Of a DNA stretch of 7,986 nt, positions 1 through 6,389 are shown one piece after another (positions within the stretch are counted from its first letter, which is position 1; each line of letters begins with the position of its first letter). Where the stretch lies: NCBI GenBank assembly GCA_030526935.1, contig JAUNBY010000131.1, positions 1-7,986 on the forward strand, read 5' to 3'. The translations under genes were made by a program, and so were the position numbers. The notes below the pieces were generated by a model. It had not been told where the DNA came from, did no database searches, and saw only the letters and a list, made by a program, of their open reading frames with translations. The DNA comes from Clostridia bacterium (GTDB lineage Bacteria > Bacillota > Clostridia > Christensenellales > Aristaeellaceae).

Positions 1-641
1 ATTATCTCGGCTTCCACCTTCGACGAATCGCCCGACGACTCGACGCTTCTGTAATTCAATCTGGCCTCGACGCGCCCCGGCGCGGGGCTGTCGTATGCCC
101 TTACAAGGGCGGTTTTCGCGTCCTTGTGCAGATAATGGACGAGAGTCCCGCTCACGGGCGGCCTGCCCTTTACAATCAATTCGTAGATCTTTTTTATCTC
201 GTGGTTTTTAAACGCCTCGACTGCCTTTTCATACGCCTCGTCGTCGGTCGCGAGGAGCAAAACGCCTCCCGTCCCCGCGTCAAGCCGGTGGCAAAGCCGG
301 GCGTTCGGTTCGATGGCTCTGGCTCTGGTCAGAACGGTGTCGGAACCTATCCCCAGCGCGTCAACGTCCACGGGAAGCGCCGGGGGCTTGTCGATGACGA
401 GAAGGCCGTCTTTATGGTAGATTATATCGAGTTTGCCCCCCGTGTACCTGTCAGGCACATAGGCCATTACGCGGTCGCCCGCCGAGACATTCGCGGCTGT
501 GACCTTCTCGCCGTTCACCCTCACGTCCCTTTTTTTGAGCGCCTCGCGCGCGACCCATCCGGGAAGCAGGGGATACGCCCTTAAGAGGTATTTCGCGACG
601 GGCATATCCCTTACGCCGTTTGGAACGGTTTCGTCTATCAC
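1..641 (-). CDS. RluA-family RNA pseudouridine synthase (3' end cut by window edge)
   Basis: Predicted pseudouridine synthase that isomerises a uridine in rRNA or tRNA; the exact target cannot be told from the sequence. The first 213 residues are present and the frame is open at base 1, so the C-terminal part (about 80-100 residues in typical family members) lies outside. An S4-like RNA-binding segment covers about residues 13-63 (AREALKKRDVRVNG). The catalytic motif HRLDAGTGG is at 118-126, with D121 the expected catalytic Asp. KIYELIVKG at 151-159 holds the conserved Tyr (Y153) of the family. The start is taken as GTG at 641-639, which overlaps the ilvE stop in a GTGA, the usual sign of translational coupling; only a weak GGA lies upstream. 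An in-frame ATG at residue 13 (RDMPV) is a less likely start because it would cut into the S4 region. The family call is firm; RluC, RluD or a Bacillota paralogue cannot be separated. Confidence 0.93.
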   Translation of the reverse strand, partial: MIDETVPNGVRDMPVAKYLLRAYPLLPGWVAREALKKRDVRVNGEKVTAANVSAGDRVMAYVPDRYTGGKLDIIYHKDGLLVIDKPPALPVDVDALGIGSDTVLTRARAIEPNARLCHRLDAGTGGVLLLATDDEAYEKAVEAFKNHEIKKIYELIVKGRPPVSGTLVHYLHKDAKTALVRAYDSPAPGRVEARLNYRSVESSGDSSKVEAEI

Positions 642-1699
642 AACTTCATTATCCAGCCGAACGGATCTTCCGCGCGACCCCACTGTATGTCGGTGAGCTG
701 ATTATACATCTTGGCGGTTATGGGGCCTATTTCGCCTGACGAGACGGTTATCTTTCTGCCCTCCCAGCAAAGCTCGCCTACGGGGGAGACGACCGCGGCG
801 GTGCCGGTTCCGAAAGCCTCGTCGAGCTTTCCTTCATCGGCGGCGGCGAATATATCGGCGATGGCTATGCGCTCCTCGGACGTTTTGATGCCGTCCTTTT
901 CGGCGAGCTTCAGAATCGAGTCACGGGTGATGCCAGCCAGTATCGAGCCGTTGAGCGCCGGGGTCTTCAAAACGCCGTCCACAACGAACATCATGTTCAT
1001 GGAGCCGACTTCCTCCACGTACTTGCGATCCACGCCGTCGAGCCAGAGAACCTGGTCAAAGCCCTTTTTCTTGGCTTCCTCTCCGGCCTTGAGCGACGCC
1101 GCGTAATTGCCCGCGGTCTTGGCGAAGCCGAAGCCTCCGCGGACGGCGCGGACGTAATTATCCTCGACGTAAATACCGACCGGGGAAAGCCCGTGAGCGT
1201 AGTAAGCGCCGACGGGGGAGAGGATTATGCAGAATATATAGCTGTTTGACGCGCGAACGCCCACATAAGGGTCGGTCGCGATGATGAAGGGGCGGATGTA
1301 GAGAGAGGTATCCTTCTGATGGGGAACCCAGTCCCTTTCGACGTCGAGAAGCTTCAGCAGTCCCTCGAGCGCGAGATCCGCGTCGAATTGCGGTATTGAC
1401 AGGCGCTCTGCGGATATGTTCATGCGGGCGAAGTTGTCGCGGGGGCGGAAAAGCTGCAGTCCGCCGTCCTCGCGGCGATAGCATTTAAGTCCCTCGAATA
1501 TGGTCTGGCCGTAGTGCAGAACCATCGCGGCGGGATCCATCTCAAAGGCGTGATAAGGCTCCACCACCGCGTCGTGCCAGCCCTCTTCGGGGGAGTAGCG
1601 CATGGTGAACATGTAATCGGTGAATATGCGCCCGAATCCCAATTTGCTCTCGTCGGTCGGCTTTTGCTTGAGGGTATCAGTTTTTATGAAGTTTACCAT
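638..1699 (-). CDS. ilvE: Branched-chain amino acid aminotransferase (BCAT, PLP fold type IV)
   Basis: Transfers the amino group between Leu/Ile/Val and 2-oxoglutarate (EC 2.6.1.42), the last step of branched-chain synthesis or the first of breakdown; cytoplasmic. The 353 residues match the longer BCAT group (about 340-365 aa, as in the Bacillus enzymes). Visible motifs: HYGQTIFEGLKCYR at 62-75; SLYIRPF at 132-138; GFAKTAGNYAASL at 191-203 with the PLP lysine at K194; VEEVGSMNMMF at 228-238 with the conserved Glu at E230; GSILAGITRDS at 251-261; and GTGTAAVVSPVG at 297-308, which binds the cofactor phosphate. The N-terminus (FGRIFTDYMF) is also typical of the family. The ATG has a strong AGGAGG 8 bases upstream. 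The gene follows yigZ after 29 bp and shares four bases with the next gene. No regulatory leader such as a leucine attenuator or T-box fits in the 29-bp gap, so it probably depends on upstream transcription. The function is confident; the physiological direction is not known. Confidence 0.96.
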   Translation of the reverse strand: MVNFIKTDTLKQKPTDESKLGFGRIFTDYMFTMRYSPEEGWHDAVVEPYHAFEMDPAAMVLHYGQTIFEGLKCYRREDGGLQLFRPRDNFARMNISAERLSIPQFDADLALEGLLKLLDVERDWVPHQKDTSLYIRPFIIATDPYVGVRASNSYIFCIILSPVGAYYAHGLSPVGIYVEDNYVRAVRGGFGFAKTAGNYAASLKAGEEAKKKGFDQVLWLDGVDRKYVEEVGSMNMMFVVDGVLKTPALNGSILAGITRDSILKLAEKDGIKTSEERIAIADIFAAADEGKLDEAFGTGTAAVVSPVGELCWEGRKITVSSGEIGPITAKMYNQLTDIQWGRAEDPFGWIMKL

Positions 1700-1707
1700 A
1701 TATAGTC

Positions 1708-1713
1708 CCTCCT
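1708..1713 (-). promoter_or_regulatory. Strong Shine-Dalgarno site for ilvE
   Basis: The minus strand reads AGGAGG, 8 bases before the ATG of the branched-chain aminotransferase. It sits in the 29-bp gap after the yigZ stop and fixes the start at 1699. Its strength contrasts with the next gene, whose GTG start has no clear site. Confidence 0.85.
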
Positions 1714-1728
1714 AAAATAGAATCGTAT

Positions 1729-2358
1729 TTACTCCGCCCACGGCAGGTATATCTCCTCGAGCCTTATGGCCTCTATCCTGCCGTCCGAGGCGGACGCGAG
1801 GCCGTCTATCAGTTCCCGCTCGTCTATTTGCCTGACGATGAGCGTCATGGTCACCGTGTCGGTAAAGGTCTTATCCTCGACTATGGCGGGCTTGTCCTTG
1901 AGGAAGTGCTCGATTTTTCCGAGCAGAGGATAGCTCATATCTATCATATACCTCGACGTGGGATGCATGGTTCCGACGCCCGCCGCGTCGAGCGCGATCT
2001 TGGCGCCCTGCGCGTAGGCTCTGACCAGTCCCCCCGCGCCCAACAGTATTCCCCCGAAATAGCGGGTCACGACCACGGCGCAGTCCGTCACGTCTCGAGC
2101 CTTCATCACTTCGATGATGGGAAGCCCCGCCGTGCCGGAAGGCTCTCCGTCGTCGGAATAGCGCATGATGCCCTTGTTGACGCCCAATATGTACGCGAAG
2201 CAATTGTGATTGGCGTCGCGGTGCTCGTTTCGGGTCTTTTCGAGAAAGCCCAGCGCTTCCTCCACTGTCGTAACCGGCGCGGCGTGGCCTATGAAGCGGG
2301 ATTTGTTGACGATGAACTGATCCTCTCCCGCCTTTAAAAGCGTCTTATAGGGGTTCAC
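1729..2358 (-). CDS. yigZ: YigZ / IMPACT (UPF0029) family protein
   Basis: Member of the YigZ/IMPACT family. Eukaryotic IMPACT regulates the kinase GCN2, but the role of the bacterial proteins is not settled. The 209 residues match the usual bacterial length (about 205-215). The N-terminal UPF0029 domain (about 1-125) shows KSRFIG at 19-24, ANHNCFAYILG at 49-59, SDDGEPSGTAGLPIIEV at 68-84, VVVTRYFGG at 95-103 and LGAGGLVRAY at 106-115. The C-terminal part (about 135-205) fits the DUF1949 ferredoxin-like domain, proposed to bind nucleic acid. The start is GTG at 2358-2356, overlapping the tyrS TGA as GTGA. No well-spaced Shine-Dalgarno is seen, so translation is probably coupled to tyrS. The N-terminus (NPYKTLLKAGEDQF) matches the usual family start, which supports this codon. 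Neighbouring tyrS and the rluA-like gene suggest a translation-linked setting, but this does not establish function. Confidence 0.93.
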   Translation of the reverse strand: MNPYKTLLKAGEDQFIVNKSRFIGHAAPVTTVEEALGFLEKTRNEHRDANHNCFAYILGVNKGIMRYSDDGEPSGTAGLPIIEVMKARDVTDCAVVVTRYFGGILLGAGGLVRAYAQGAKIALDAAGVGTMHPTSRYMIDMSYPLLGKIEHFLKDKPAIVEDKTFTDTVTMTLIVRQIDERELIDGLASASDGRIEAIRLEEIYLPWAE

Positions 2359-3581
2359 GCCTTTAAGACGAGGAGCGCGTATTTTTTCTTTCCGGCCCGA
2401 AGCAAAAGCCCCTCGCCCTTCAAATCGTCCTCGGATACGCGCTCGTCCACGTCCTCGACCTTTTTATCGTTTATATACAATGTCGTGCGCCTGGCCTCGC
2501 CCTTGCTCTTGCAAAGACCCGACAATACGGCCAGGTTGCACACGCGGCTGTCCTCGTCGAGCTGTTCCTTAGTTATCTCGGTCTTGGGAGTGGAACCGGC
2601 CGTTCCCGCGCCGGAGAACAGCGCCGCCGCCGCGTCGCGGGCTTTTTTGGCCTCCTCCTCGCCGTGGATGAGCTTGGTCACCTCGTAGGCCAGAACGACC
2701 TTCGCCTCGTTTATGGCCGAGTCCTTCAAAGCGCCCAGACGCCTGACCTCGTCCATGGGGAGGAACGTCAACAGCGCCAGGCACTTTTCGACATCCGCGT
2801 CGTCCACGTTTCTCCAATACTGGAAAAACTCGTAGGGGCTGGTCTTATTGGGATCGAGCCACAGCGCGCCCTTTTCGGTCTTGCCCATCTTGCGCCCGTC
2901 GTGGGTCAGAAGGAGCTTGAACGTAAGAGCGAAGGCGGACTTGCGCTCCTTGCGGCGGATGAGGTCGGCGCCGGAGAGCATGTTCGACCACTGGTCGTCG
3001 CCTCCGGTCTGCATCACGCACCCGTAGCGCTTGAAAAGCTCGAGGAAGTCGTAGCTCTGCATGAGCATATAGCTGAACTCGAGGAACGTAAGTCCCTTTT
3101 CGAGGCGCTGCTTGTAGCAGTCGGCGGTGAGCATCCTGTTTACCGAGAAAAGCGCGCCAACGTCCCTCAAAAAGTCCATGAAGTTGAGCGTCCGCAGCCA
3201 GTCGGCGTTGTTGACGATTATGGCGTGGTTGGGGTTGTTCTCGTCGAAATCGAGAAAGCGCCTCATCTGCTTTTTTATGTGCTCTACGTTGGAGTCTATG
3301 GTCTCTACCGTCATCATGCGGCGCATGTCGGTCTTGCCGGACGGGTCGCCTATCATGGCGGTACCCGCGCCCATGAGGGCTATGGGCTTGTGCCCGGCCT
3401 TCTGAAGGTGCGCCATGGCCATTATGGGTATATAATGGCCTATATGCAAACTGTCGGCGGTGGGATCAAAGCCCGTGTAAAACGTCAGGCTCTCGCCGGA
3501 GGCGAATAGCTTTTCAAGCTCGTCCTCGTAGGTAATCTGTGCGACGAAACCTCTTTCGCGCAGTATCTCCAGGCCGTTCAT
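2355..3581 (-). CDS. tyrS: Tyrosyl-tRNA synthetase
   Basis: Attaches tyrosine to tRNA-Tyr (EC 6.1.1.1); a cytoplasmic class Ic enzyme that normally works as a dimer. The 408 residues fit the usual 400-425. The Rossmann catalytic domain carries YTGFDPTADSLHIGHY at 35-50 with the HIGH motif at 46-49, FLEFSYMLMQSYDFL at 166-180, QTGGDDQW at 191-198 for tyrosine recognition, and KMGKT at 231-235. KMGKT is the variant KMSKS loop characteristic of the TyrS subgroup that has KFGKT. An S4 RNA-binding domain fills about residues 347-406 and is expected to hold the tRNA-Tyr long arm. The start at 3581 (MNGLEILRERG) is chosen because it follows an AGGGGGG site by 6 bases. The open frame continues to 3833, but that extension is basic, low-quality sequence antisense-free within the preceding aminotransferase gene. 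The gap to that gene is only 17 bp, so no T-box leader can precede tyrS directly. Confidence 0.97.
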   Translation of the reverse strand: MNGLEILRERGFVAQITYEDELEKLFASGESLTFYTGFDPTADSLHIGHYIPIMAMAHLQKAGHKPIALMGAGTAMIGDPSGKTDMRRMMTVETIDSNVEHIKKQMRRFLDFDENNPNHAIIVNNADWLRTLNFMDFLRDVGALFSVNRMLTADCYKQRLEKGLTFLEFSYMLMQSYDFLELFKRYGCVMQTGGDDQWSNMLSGADLIRRKERKSAFALTFKLLLTHDGRKMGKTEKGALWLDPNKTSPYEFFQYWRNVDDADVEKCLALLTFLPMDEVRRLGALKDSAINEAKVVLAYEVTKLIHGEEEAKKARDAAAALFSGAGTAGSTPKTEITKEQLDEDSRVCNLAVLSGLCKSKGEARRTTLYINDKKVEDVDERVSEDDLKGEGLLLRAGKKKYALLVLKA

Positions 3582-3587
3582 AATAAA

Positions 3588-3594
3588 CCCCCCT
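3588..3594 (-). promoter_or_regulatory. Shine-Dalgarno site that fixes the tyrS start
   Basis: The minus strand reads AGGGGGG, 6 bases before the ATG at 3581 and inside the 17-bp gap after the aminotransferase stop. It is the main evidence that tyrS begins here and not at the in-frame ATG at 3833. Confidence 0.8.
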
Positions 3595-3598
3595 GATA

Positions 3599-4786
3599 TT
3601 ATAACTTCGCGGCGATGAGCTTGCCCAGTATATCCATGCCGCTGTCGATTTGCTCTGGCTCGCTGTTTGAGAAGTTGAGCCTCATGGTGTTGTCGCGCCC
3701 TCCGTCGAAGAAGAAGTGCGTTCCGGGAACGTATGCCACGTTTTTTTCGACCGCTTCGGGAAGCATTTTCGTCGCGTTGATACTTTCCGGCAGCTCGACC
3801 CATACGAACAGCCCGCCCTCGGGATGCCGACACTTGACGCCCTTGGGGAAGGAGTTGATCTTATCGAGCATGTGGTCTAACTGTATCTTGTAATTCGCGC
3901 AAATCTTCTCTATATGGCCGGGCATGAGGCCGTTTCTGAGATAGGCGTCCACTATCGCCTGGTTGAGTATGGGCGAATGCACGTCGGTCGACTGCTTGCC
4001 TATGACGAGCTTTCTCATAAGCGTCTCGTCATCTACAACGGCGTAGCCCACGCGCAGACCGGGAGAGATGAGCTTCGAGAACGAACCCATATATACTACC
4101 CAGCCGTCTTTGTCAAACGATTTTATGGATGGAAGCGCCGTACCCGTATAGCGAAGATCCCTGTACGGGTCGTCCTCCGCGACCAGCACGCCGTATTTGT
4201 TGGCGATGTCGGCTATGGCCTTGCGCCTTTCCAGGGGAAGCGTCTTGCCCGACGGATTCTGGAATGTCGGAATAATGTAGATGAGTTTGGGATTATGGCG
4301 CTTTATGAGCTGTTCGACCGATTCCGGTATAACGCCGTCGTCGTCCGATTCCATGCCCACTAAGTTTACGCCGTAAGTCCTCATTGTCTGAAGCGCGCCC
4401 AGGAACGTCGGATTTTCGACCAGCATGGTGTCGGACTTTGAACAGGTGGCCTTTATGAGAAGGTCGAGCGCCTGCTGAGCGCCCTGCGTTGGCAGAACCT
4501 TATCAGGCGTTGTCGTAAAGCCCACGCGGGACACGAAATCGCAGATGCTCTCCCTCAGAGGCGCGAAGCCCTCCGTCGCTCCGTACTGCAATATCCTCCA
4601 GCCGTGCCCTTTAAGAACGTCCGAAGCCAATCCCGCGATTACGTCGGGTTCGAGCGCCGATATTGCGGGATTGCCTCCCGCGAAGGAAATCATATTGGGT
4701 TTATTGAGCAGGTGGAATATATCGCGTATGGCGCTCCCCGATATGTCCCTGAGGTTTTCGGATACCATTTCAGTTGTGAATTTCAT
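3599..4786 (-). CDS. PLP-dependent aminotransferase, class I/II fold (LysN / aromatic-type subgroup)
   Basis: Fold type I aminotransferase; probable substrates are 2-aminoadipate, aromatic or other bulky amino acids with 2-oxoglutarate, but the sequence does not settle which. The 395 residues are normal for the group and there is no GntR-type DNA-binding domain, so it is not a MocR regulator. Visible motifs: MISFAGGNPA at 32-41; LQYGATEGFAPLRESI at 66-81; TQGAQQALDLL at 100-110 for cofactor phosphate binding; PTFQNPSGKTL at 173-183 with N177; AEDDPYRDLRY at 203-213 with the PLP-ring Asp near D206 and Y208; GSFSKLISPGLRVGY at 234-248 with the Schiff-base lysine K238; and MRLNFS at 368-373 with the substrate-carboxylate Arg R369. 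The ATG is preceded by GAGGAGAG with 7-base spacing. It lies 17 bp before tyrS and is very likely cotranscribed with it. A tyrosine or aromatic link to tyrS is possible but only inferred from position. Confidence 0.93.
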   Translation of the reverse strand: MKFTTEMVSENLRDISGSAIRDIFHLLNKPNMISFAGGNPAISALEPDVIAGLASDVLKGHGWRILQYGATEGFAPLRESICDFVSRVGFTTTPDKVLPTQGAQQALDLLIKATCSKSDTMLVENPTFLGALQTMRTYGVNLVGMESDDDGVIPESVEQLIKRHNPKLIYIIPTFQNPSGKTLPLERRKAIADIANKYGVLVAEDDPYRDLRYTGTALPSIKSFDKDGWVVYMGSFSKLISPGLRVGYAVVDDETLMRKLVIGKQSTDVHSPILNQAIVDAYLRNGLMPGHIEKICANYKIQLDHMLDKINSFPKGVKCRHPEGGLFVWVELPESINATKMLPEAVEKNVAYVPGTHFFFDGGRDNTMRLNFSNSEPEQIDSGMDILGKLIAAKL

Positions 4787-4793
4787 TATAAAA

Positions 4794-4801
4794 CTCTCCT
4801 C
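4794..4801 (-). promoter_or_regulatory. Shine-Dalgarno site for the class I/II aminotransferase
   Basis: GAGGAGAG on the minus strand ends 7 bases before the ATG at 4786. It lies just downstream of the GC-rich hairpin at 4816-4838, so that stem would fold about 14 bases before the ribosome site. Confidence 0.8.
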
Positions 4802-4815
4802 GAAATAAAGTGTCA

Positions 4816-4838
4816 GCGGGAGCGAATAGCGCTCCCGC
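4816..4838 (-). terminator. Perfect 9-bp GC-rich hairpin, possible weak terminator or attenuator
   Basis: GCGGGAGCG (4816-4824) and CGCTCCCGC (4830-4838) are perfect inverted repeats around a 5-base loop. In the minus-strand transcript the stem lies 53 bases after the stop of the caspase-like gene and is followed by TGACACTTTATTT. The T-rich tail is delayed and broken, so this is a poor match to a classic intrinsic terminator. It may end or thin transcription from guaB and the protease gene before the aminotransferase operon, or protect the 3' end of the upstream message. Confidence 0.5.
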
Positions 4839-4852
4839 GCACAACGGATACC

Positions 4853-4872
4853 TCCCGCGGCGAACGGCGGGA
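4853..4872 (-). repeat. Second short hairpin in the same spacer
   Basis: TCCCGC (4853-4858) and GCGGGA (4867-4872) can pair over an 8-base loop, 20 bases after the stop of the caspase-like gene in transcript order. No T tract follows. The arm TCCCGC also occurs in the neighbouring hairpin (4833-4838), so arms of the two stems could pair alternatively. Confidence 0.35.
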
Positions 4873-4891
4873 CGGCATACCCCTTTGACCC

Positions 4892-6376
4892 CTACCCCAG
4901 CCTCGCGAACACCGGATACGGATCCGCAACCGGCCAGACCACCATATTCTGGTTTATCGTAGTCTCAAACAAGGCTTTCAGCCGCTTGAGTATTTTGGGA
5001 TAAGCGTAATTATATAGCTCCTTGAGCGTCACCGCGCCGTTACCATTGGCGTCCGCCGGCATCTTTTTCTGAACGATAATCTCTCCGGTATCGACTCCCG
5101 TCACGCCTCCGGCCTGAGTGACGAACTGCGTAAAAACGCTTCCATAGCCGTTTCCTATCATATAGGACAGCTGATCGTTGCGGCAGGCGACAAGTATCTT
5201 ATACTTGCCGGCCAACTCGTTGTCCTCGACGAGGGACTTGCCGTTTTTTGCGGAGACAAACGCGCTTACAAACAGTTTCGCAAAATCGGTTCCCGAGCCG
5301 GTCGATTTCGAATTTATGAAAAGCCCGGAATAGCACGCGTCGACTACGACGACGACGGTGCCTGGTACCTTGTCGAGATACGCCCTTATCTCCTCTATCC
5401 TAACGAGAGAGGTGGCGCTGGTGCTGCTCGCGTAATCGACGCCAACTATGGCTCCGCCCGAGGAACTCGTCCCATGCCCCGAATAAAAGACATACGTTAC
5501 GTCGTTTTCATCCATTCCCATCGATGGCAGGTCATCGAGCGCCTGCCTTATCTGCTCTCCCGTTTGATCGTAGAGTATTATTCCGGAAGCTGTTGACGAG
5601 TTGCCGAAGGAGCTTGCCTCCACGGTGGCGGCGAACCTGTCCGCGTCCTGCCTGCAACCGACCAGAATGCTCGCCGATCGATAACTCTGCTGGCCTATCG
5701 ACAAAAAGTATACGTCGCTGCCGGTGAAATTGACGCGTATGCGAATCTTCGCGGTCACGCCCGACTGAACCGACTTGCAGGTTATAGTGCAGTTTCCGAG
5801 CTTTTTCGCGGTGACGAGGCCGTTGGCGTCCACGGTCGCGACCTTGGCGTCTGACGTCGTCCACTTGACCGCGGGGTTGTAGGCGTTAGCGGGGTTTATG
5901 GTATAGCCTATTTGAACCGTTCCGTTCGGCGGGATGGTATAAGAACTCTGTTCGGCGATGATGGATTTTACCTGCAGTTTCTTAACCGTCACCTTTACCT
6001 GTTTTTGGAGATTTGACGCGTCGGTCGTGCGGCAGACTATCTTAGTGGATCCTATGCCCACCGGCGTCACGACGCCGTTTTCGTCGACGGTGGCGACGGC
6101 GGGATTCGCGCTTTGCCAGGAAAACACCTGGCTTGCCGCGACAGGCGTCGCCTTCGCGATAAGAGTCAGGGATTCTCCGGTGCCGTCGTTGCCCAGGCGC
6201 AGAACCGGGCTCGATGGGGTGACGGCAAGTTTCTTCGCTTTGACCGCGAGCGTTCCGACGTTTCTGTATGAACTGACGACCTGCGAAACGGCCGGAAGCG
6301 TTTCAGCCGAGGCAGATATACCCAGCAAAATCGCTATTACGGCGGCTGTCGCGCAGATGAGAATCCTTTTTTTCAT
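4892..6376 (-). CDS. Secreted caspase/metacaspase-like protease with two Ig-like domains and an EF-hand-like loop
   Basis: Predicted exported cysteine peptidase of the caspase fold (clan CD, C14-like); substrate unknown. Residues 1-24 form a signal peptide: a basic MKKR, a hydrophobic core, and cleavage probably after SASA at A24. Two bacterial Ig-like (Big_2) domains follow at about 48-132 and 135-216, marked by the paired motifs VATVDENGVVT (94-104) and VATVDANGLVT (179-189). The caspase domain spans about 221-430: FLSIGQQSY at 224-232, GCRQDADRFA at 240-249, YSGHG at 298-302 with H301, and VDACYSG at 345-351 with C348. D346, two before the Cys, matches the metacaspase DxC pattern associated with cleavage after Lys/Arg. 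DANGNGAVTLKE at 442-453 fits a 12-residue EF-hand loop. There is no LPXTG or C-terminal membrane anchor. Six cysteines remain in the mature chain. The ATG follows AGGAG by 8 bases; that site overlaps the guaB stop. The domain calls are firm; the role is unknown. Confidence 0.92.
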   Translation of the reverse strand: MKKRILICATAAVIAILLGISASAETLPAVSQVVSSYRNVGTLAVKAKKLAVTPSSPVLRLGNDGTGESLTLIAKATPVAASQVFSWQSANPAVATVDENGVVTPVGIGSTKIVCRTTDASNLQKQVKVTVKKLQVKSIIAEQSSYTIPPNGTVQIGYTINPANAYNPAVKWTTSDAKVATVDANGLVTAKKLGNCTITCKSVQSGVTAKIRIRVNFTGSDVYFLSIGQQSYRSASILVGCRQDADRFAATVEASSFGNSSTASGIILYDQTGEQIRQALDDLPSMGMDENDVTYVFYSGHGTSSSGGAIVGVDYASSTSATSLVRIEEIRAYLDKVPGTVVVVVDACYSGLFINSKSTGSGTDFAKLFVSAFVSAKNGKSLVEDNELAGKYKILVACRNDQLSYMIGNGYGSVFTQFVTQAGGVTGVDTGEIIVQKKMPADANGNGAVTLKELYNYAYPKILKRLKALFETTINQNMVVWPVADPYPVFARLG

Positions 6377-6384
6377 AGCTGTAA

Positions 6385-6389
6385 CTCCT
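6385..6389 (-). promoter_or_regulatory. Shine-Dalgarno site of the caspase-like gene, overlapping the guaB stop
   Basis: AGGAG on the minus strand lies 8 bases before the ATG at 6376. Its first two bases are the last two of the guaB TAG stop (6390-6388), so a ribosome terminating on guaB sits on the initiation site of the protease gene. This supports cotranscription and possible reinitiation. Confidence 0.8.

Noticed and set aside
2664..3509. 281-codon open frame on the plus strand opposite tyrS
   Set aside because: It lies wholly antisense to a confidently identified tyrS, resembles no known family, and follows from the codon pattern of the true gene. The same applies to the plus-strand frames at 126-584, 711-1106, 1828-2337, 3914-4363, 5958-6455 and 7315-7710.
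3582..3833. 84-residue N-terminal extension of tyrS
   Set aside because: It is basic, low-complexity translation of the 3' end of the aminotransferase gene in another frame. The AGGGGGG site and the usual TyrRS N-terminus both point to the ATG at 3581.
4892..6376. Caspase-like gene as an anti-phage effector (Craspase-, gasdermin- or CBASS-like)
   Set aside because: The protein has a signal peptide and Ig-like domains, pointing outside the cytoplasm, and no gasdermin, cyclase, CRISPR, TPR or nuclease gene lies nearby. The neighbours are housekeeping genes.
6350..6376. Lipoprotein reading of the protease N-terminus (Cys at residue 8)
   Set aside because: The Cys falls within the first third of the signal peptide, too early for a lipobox, and SASA at 21-24 is a better type I cleavage site.
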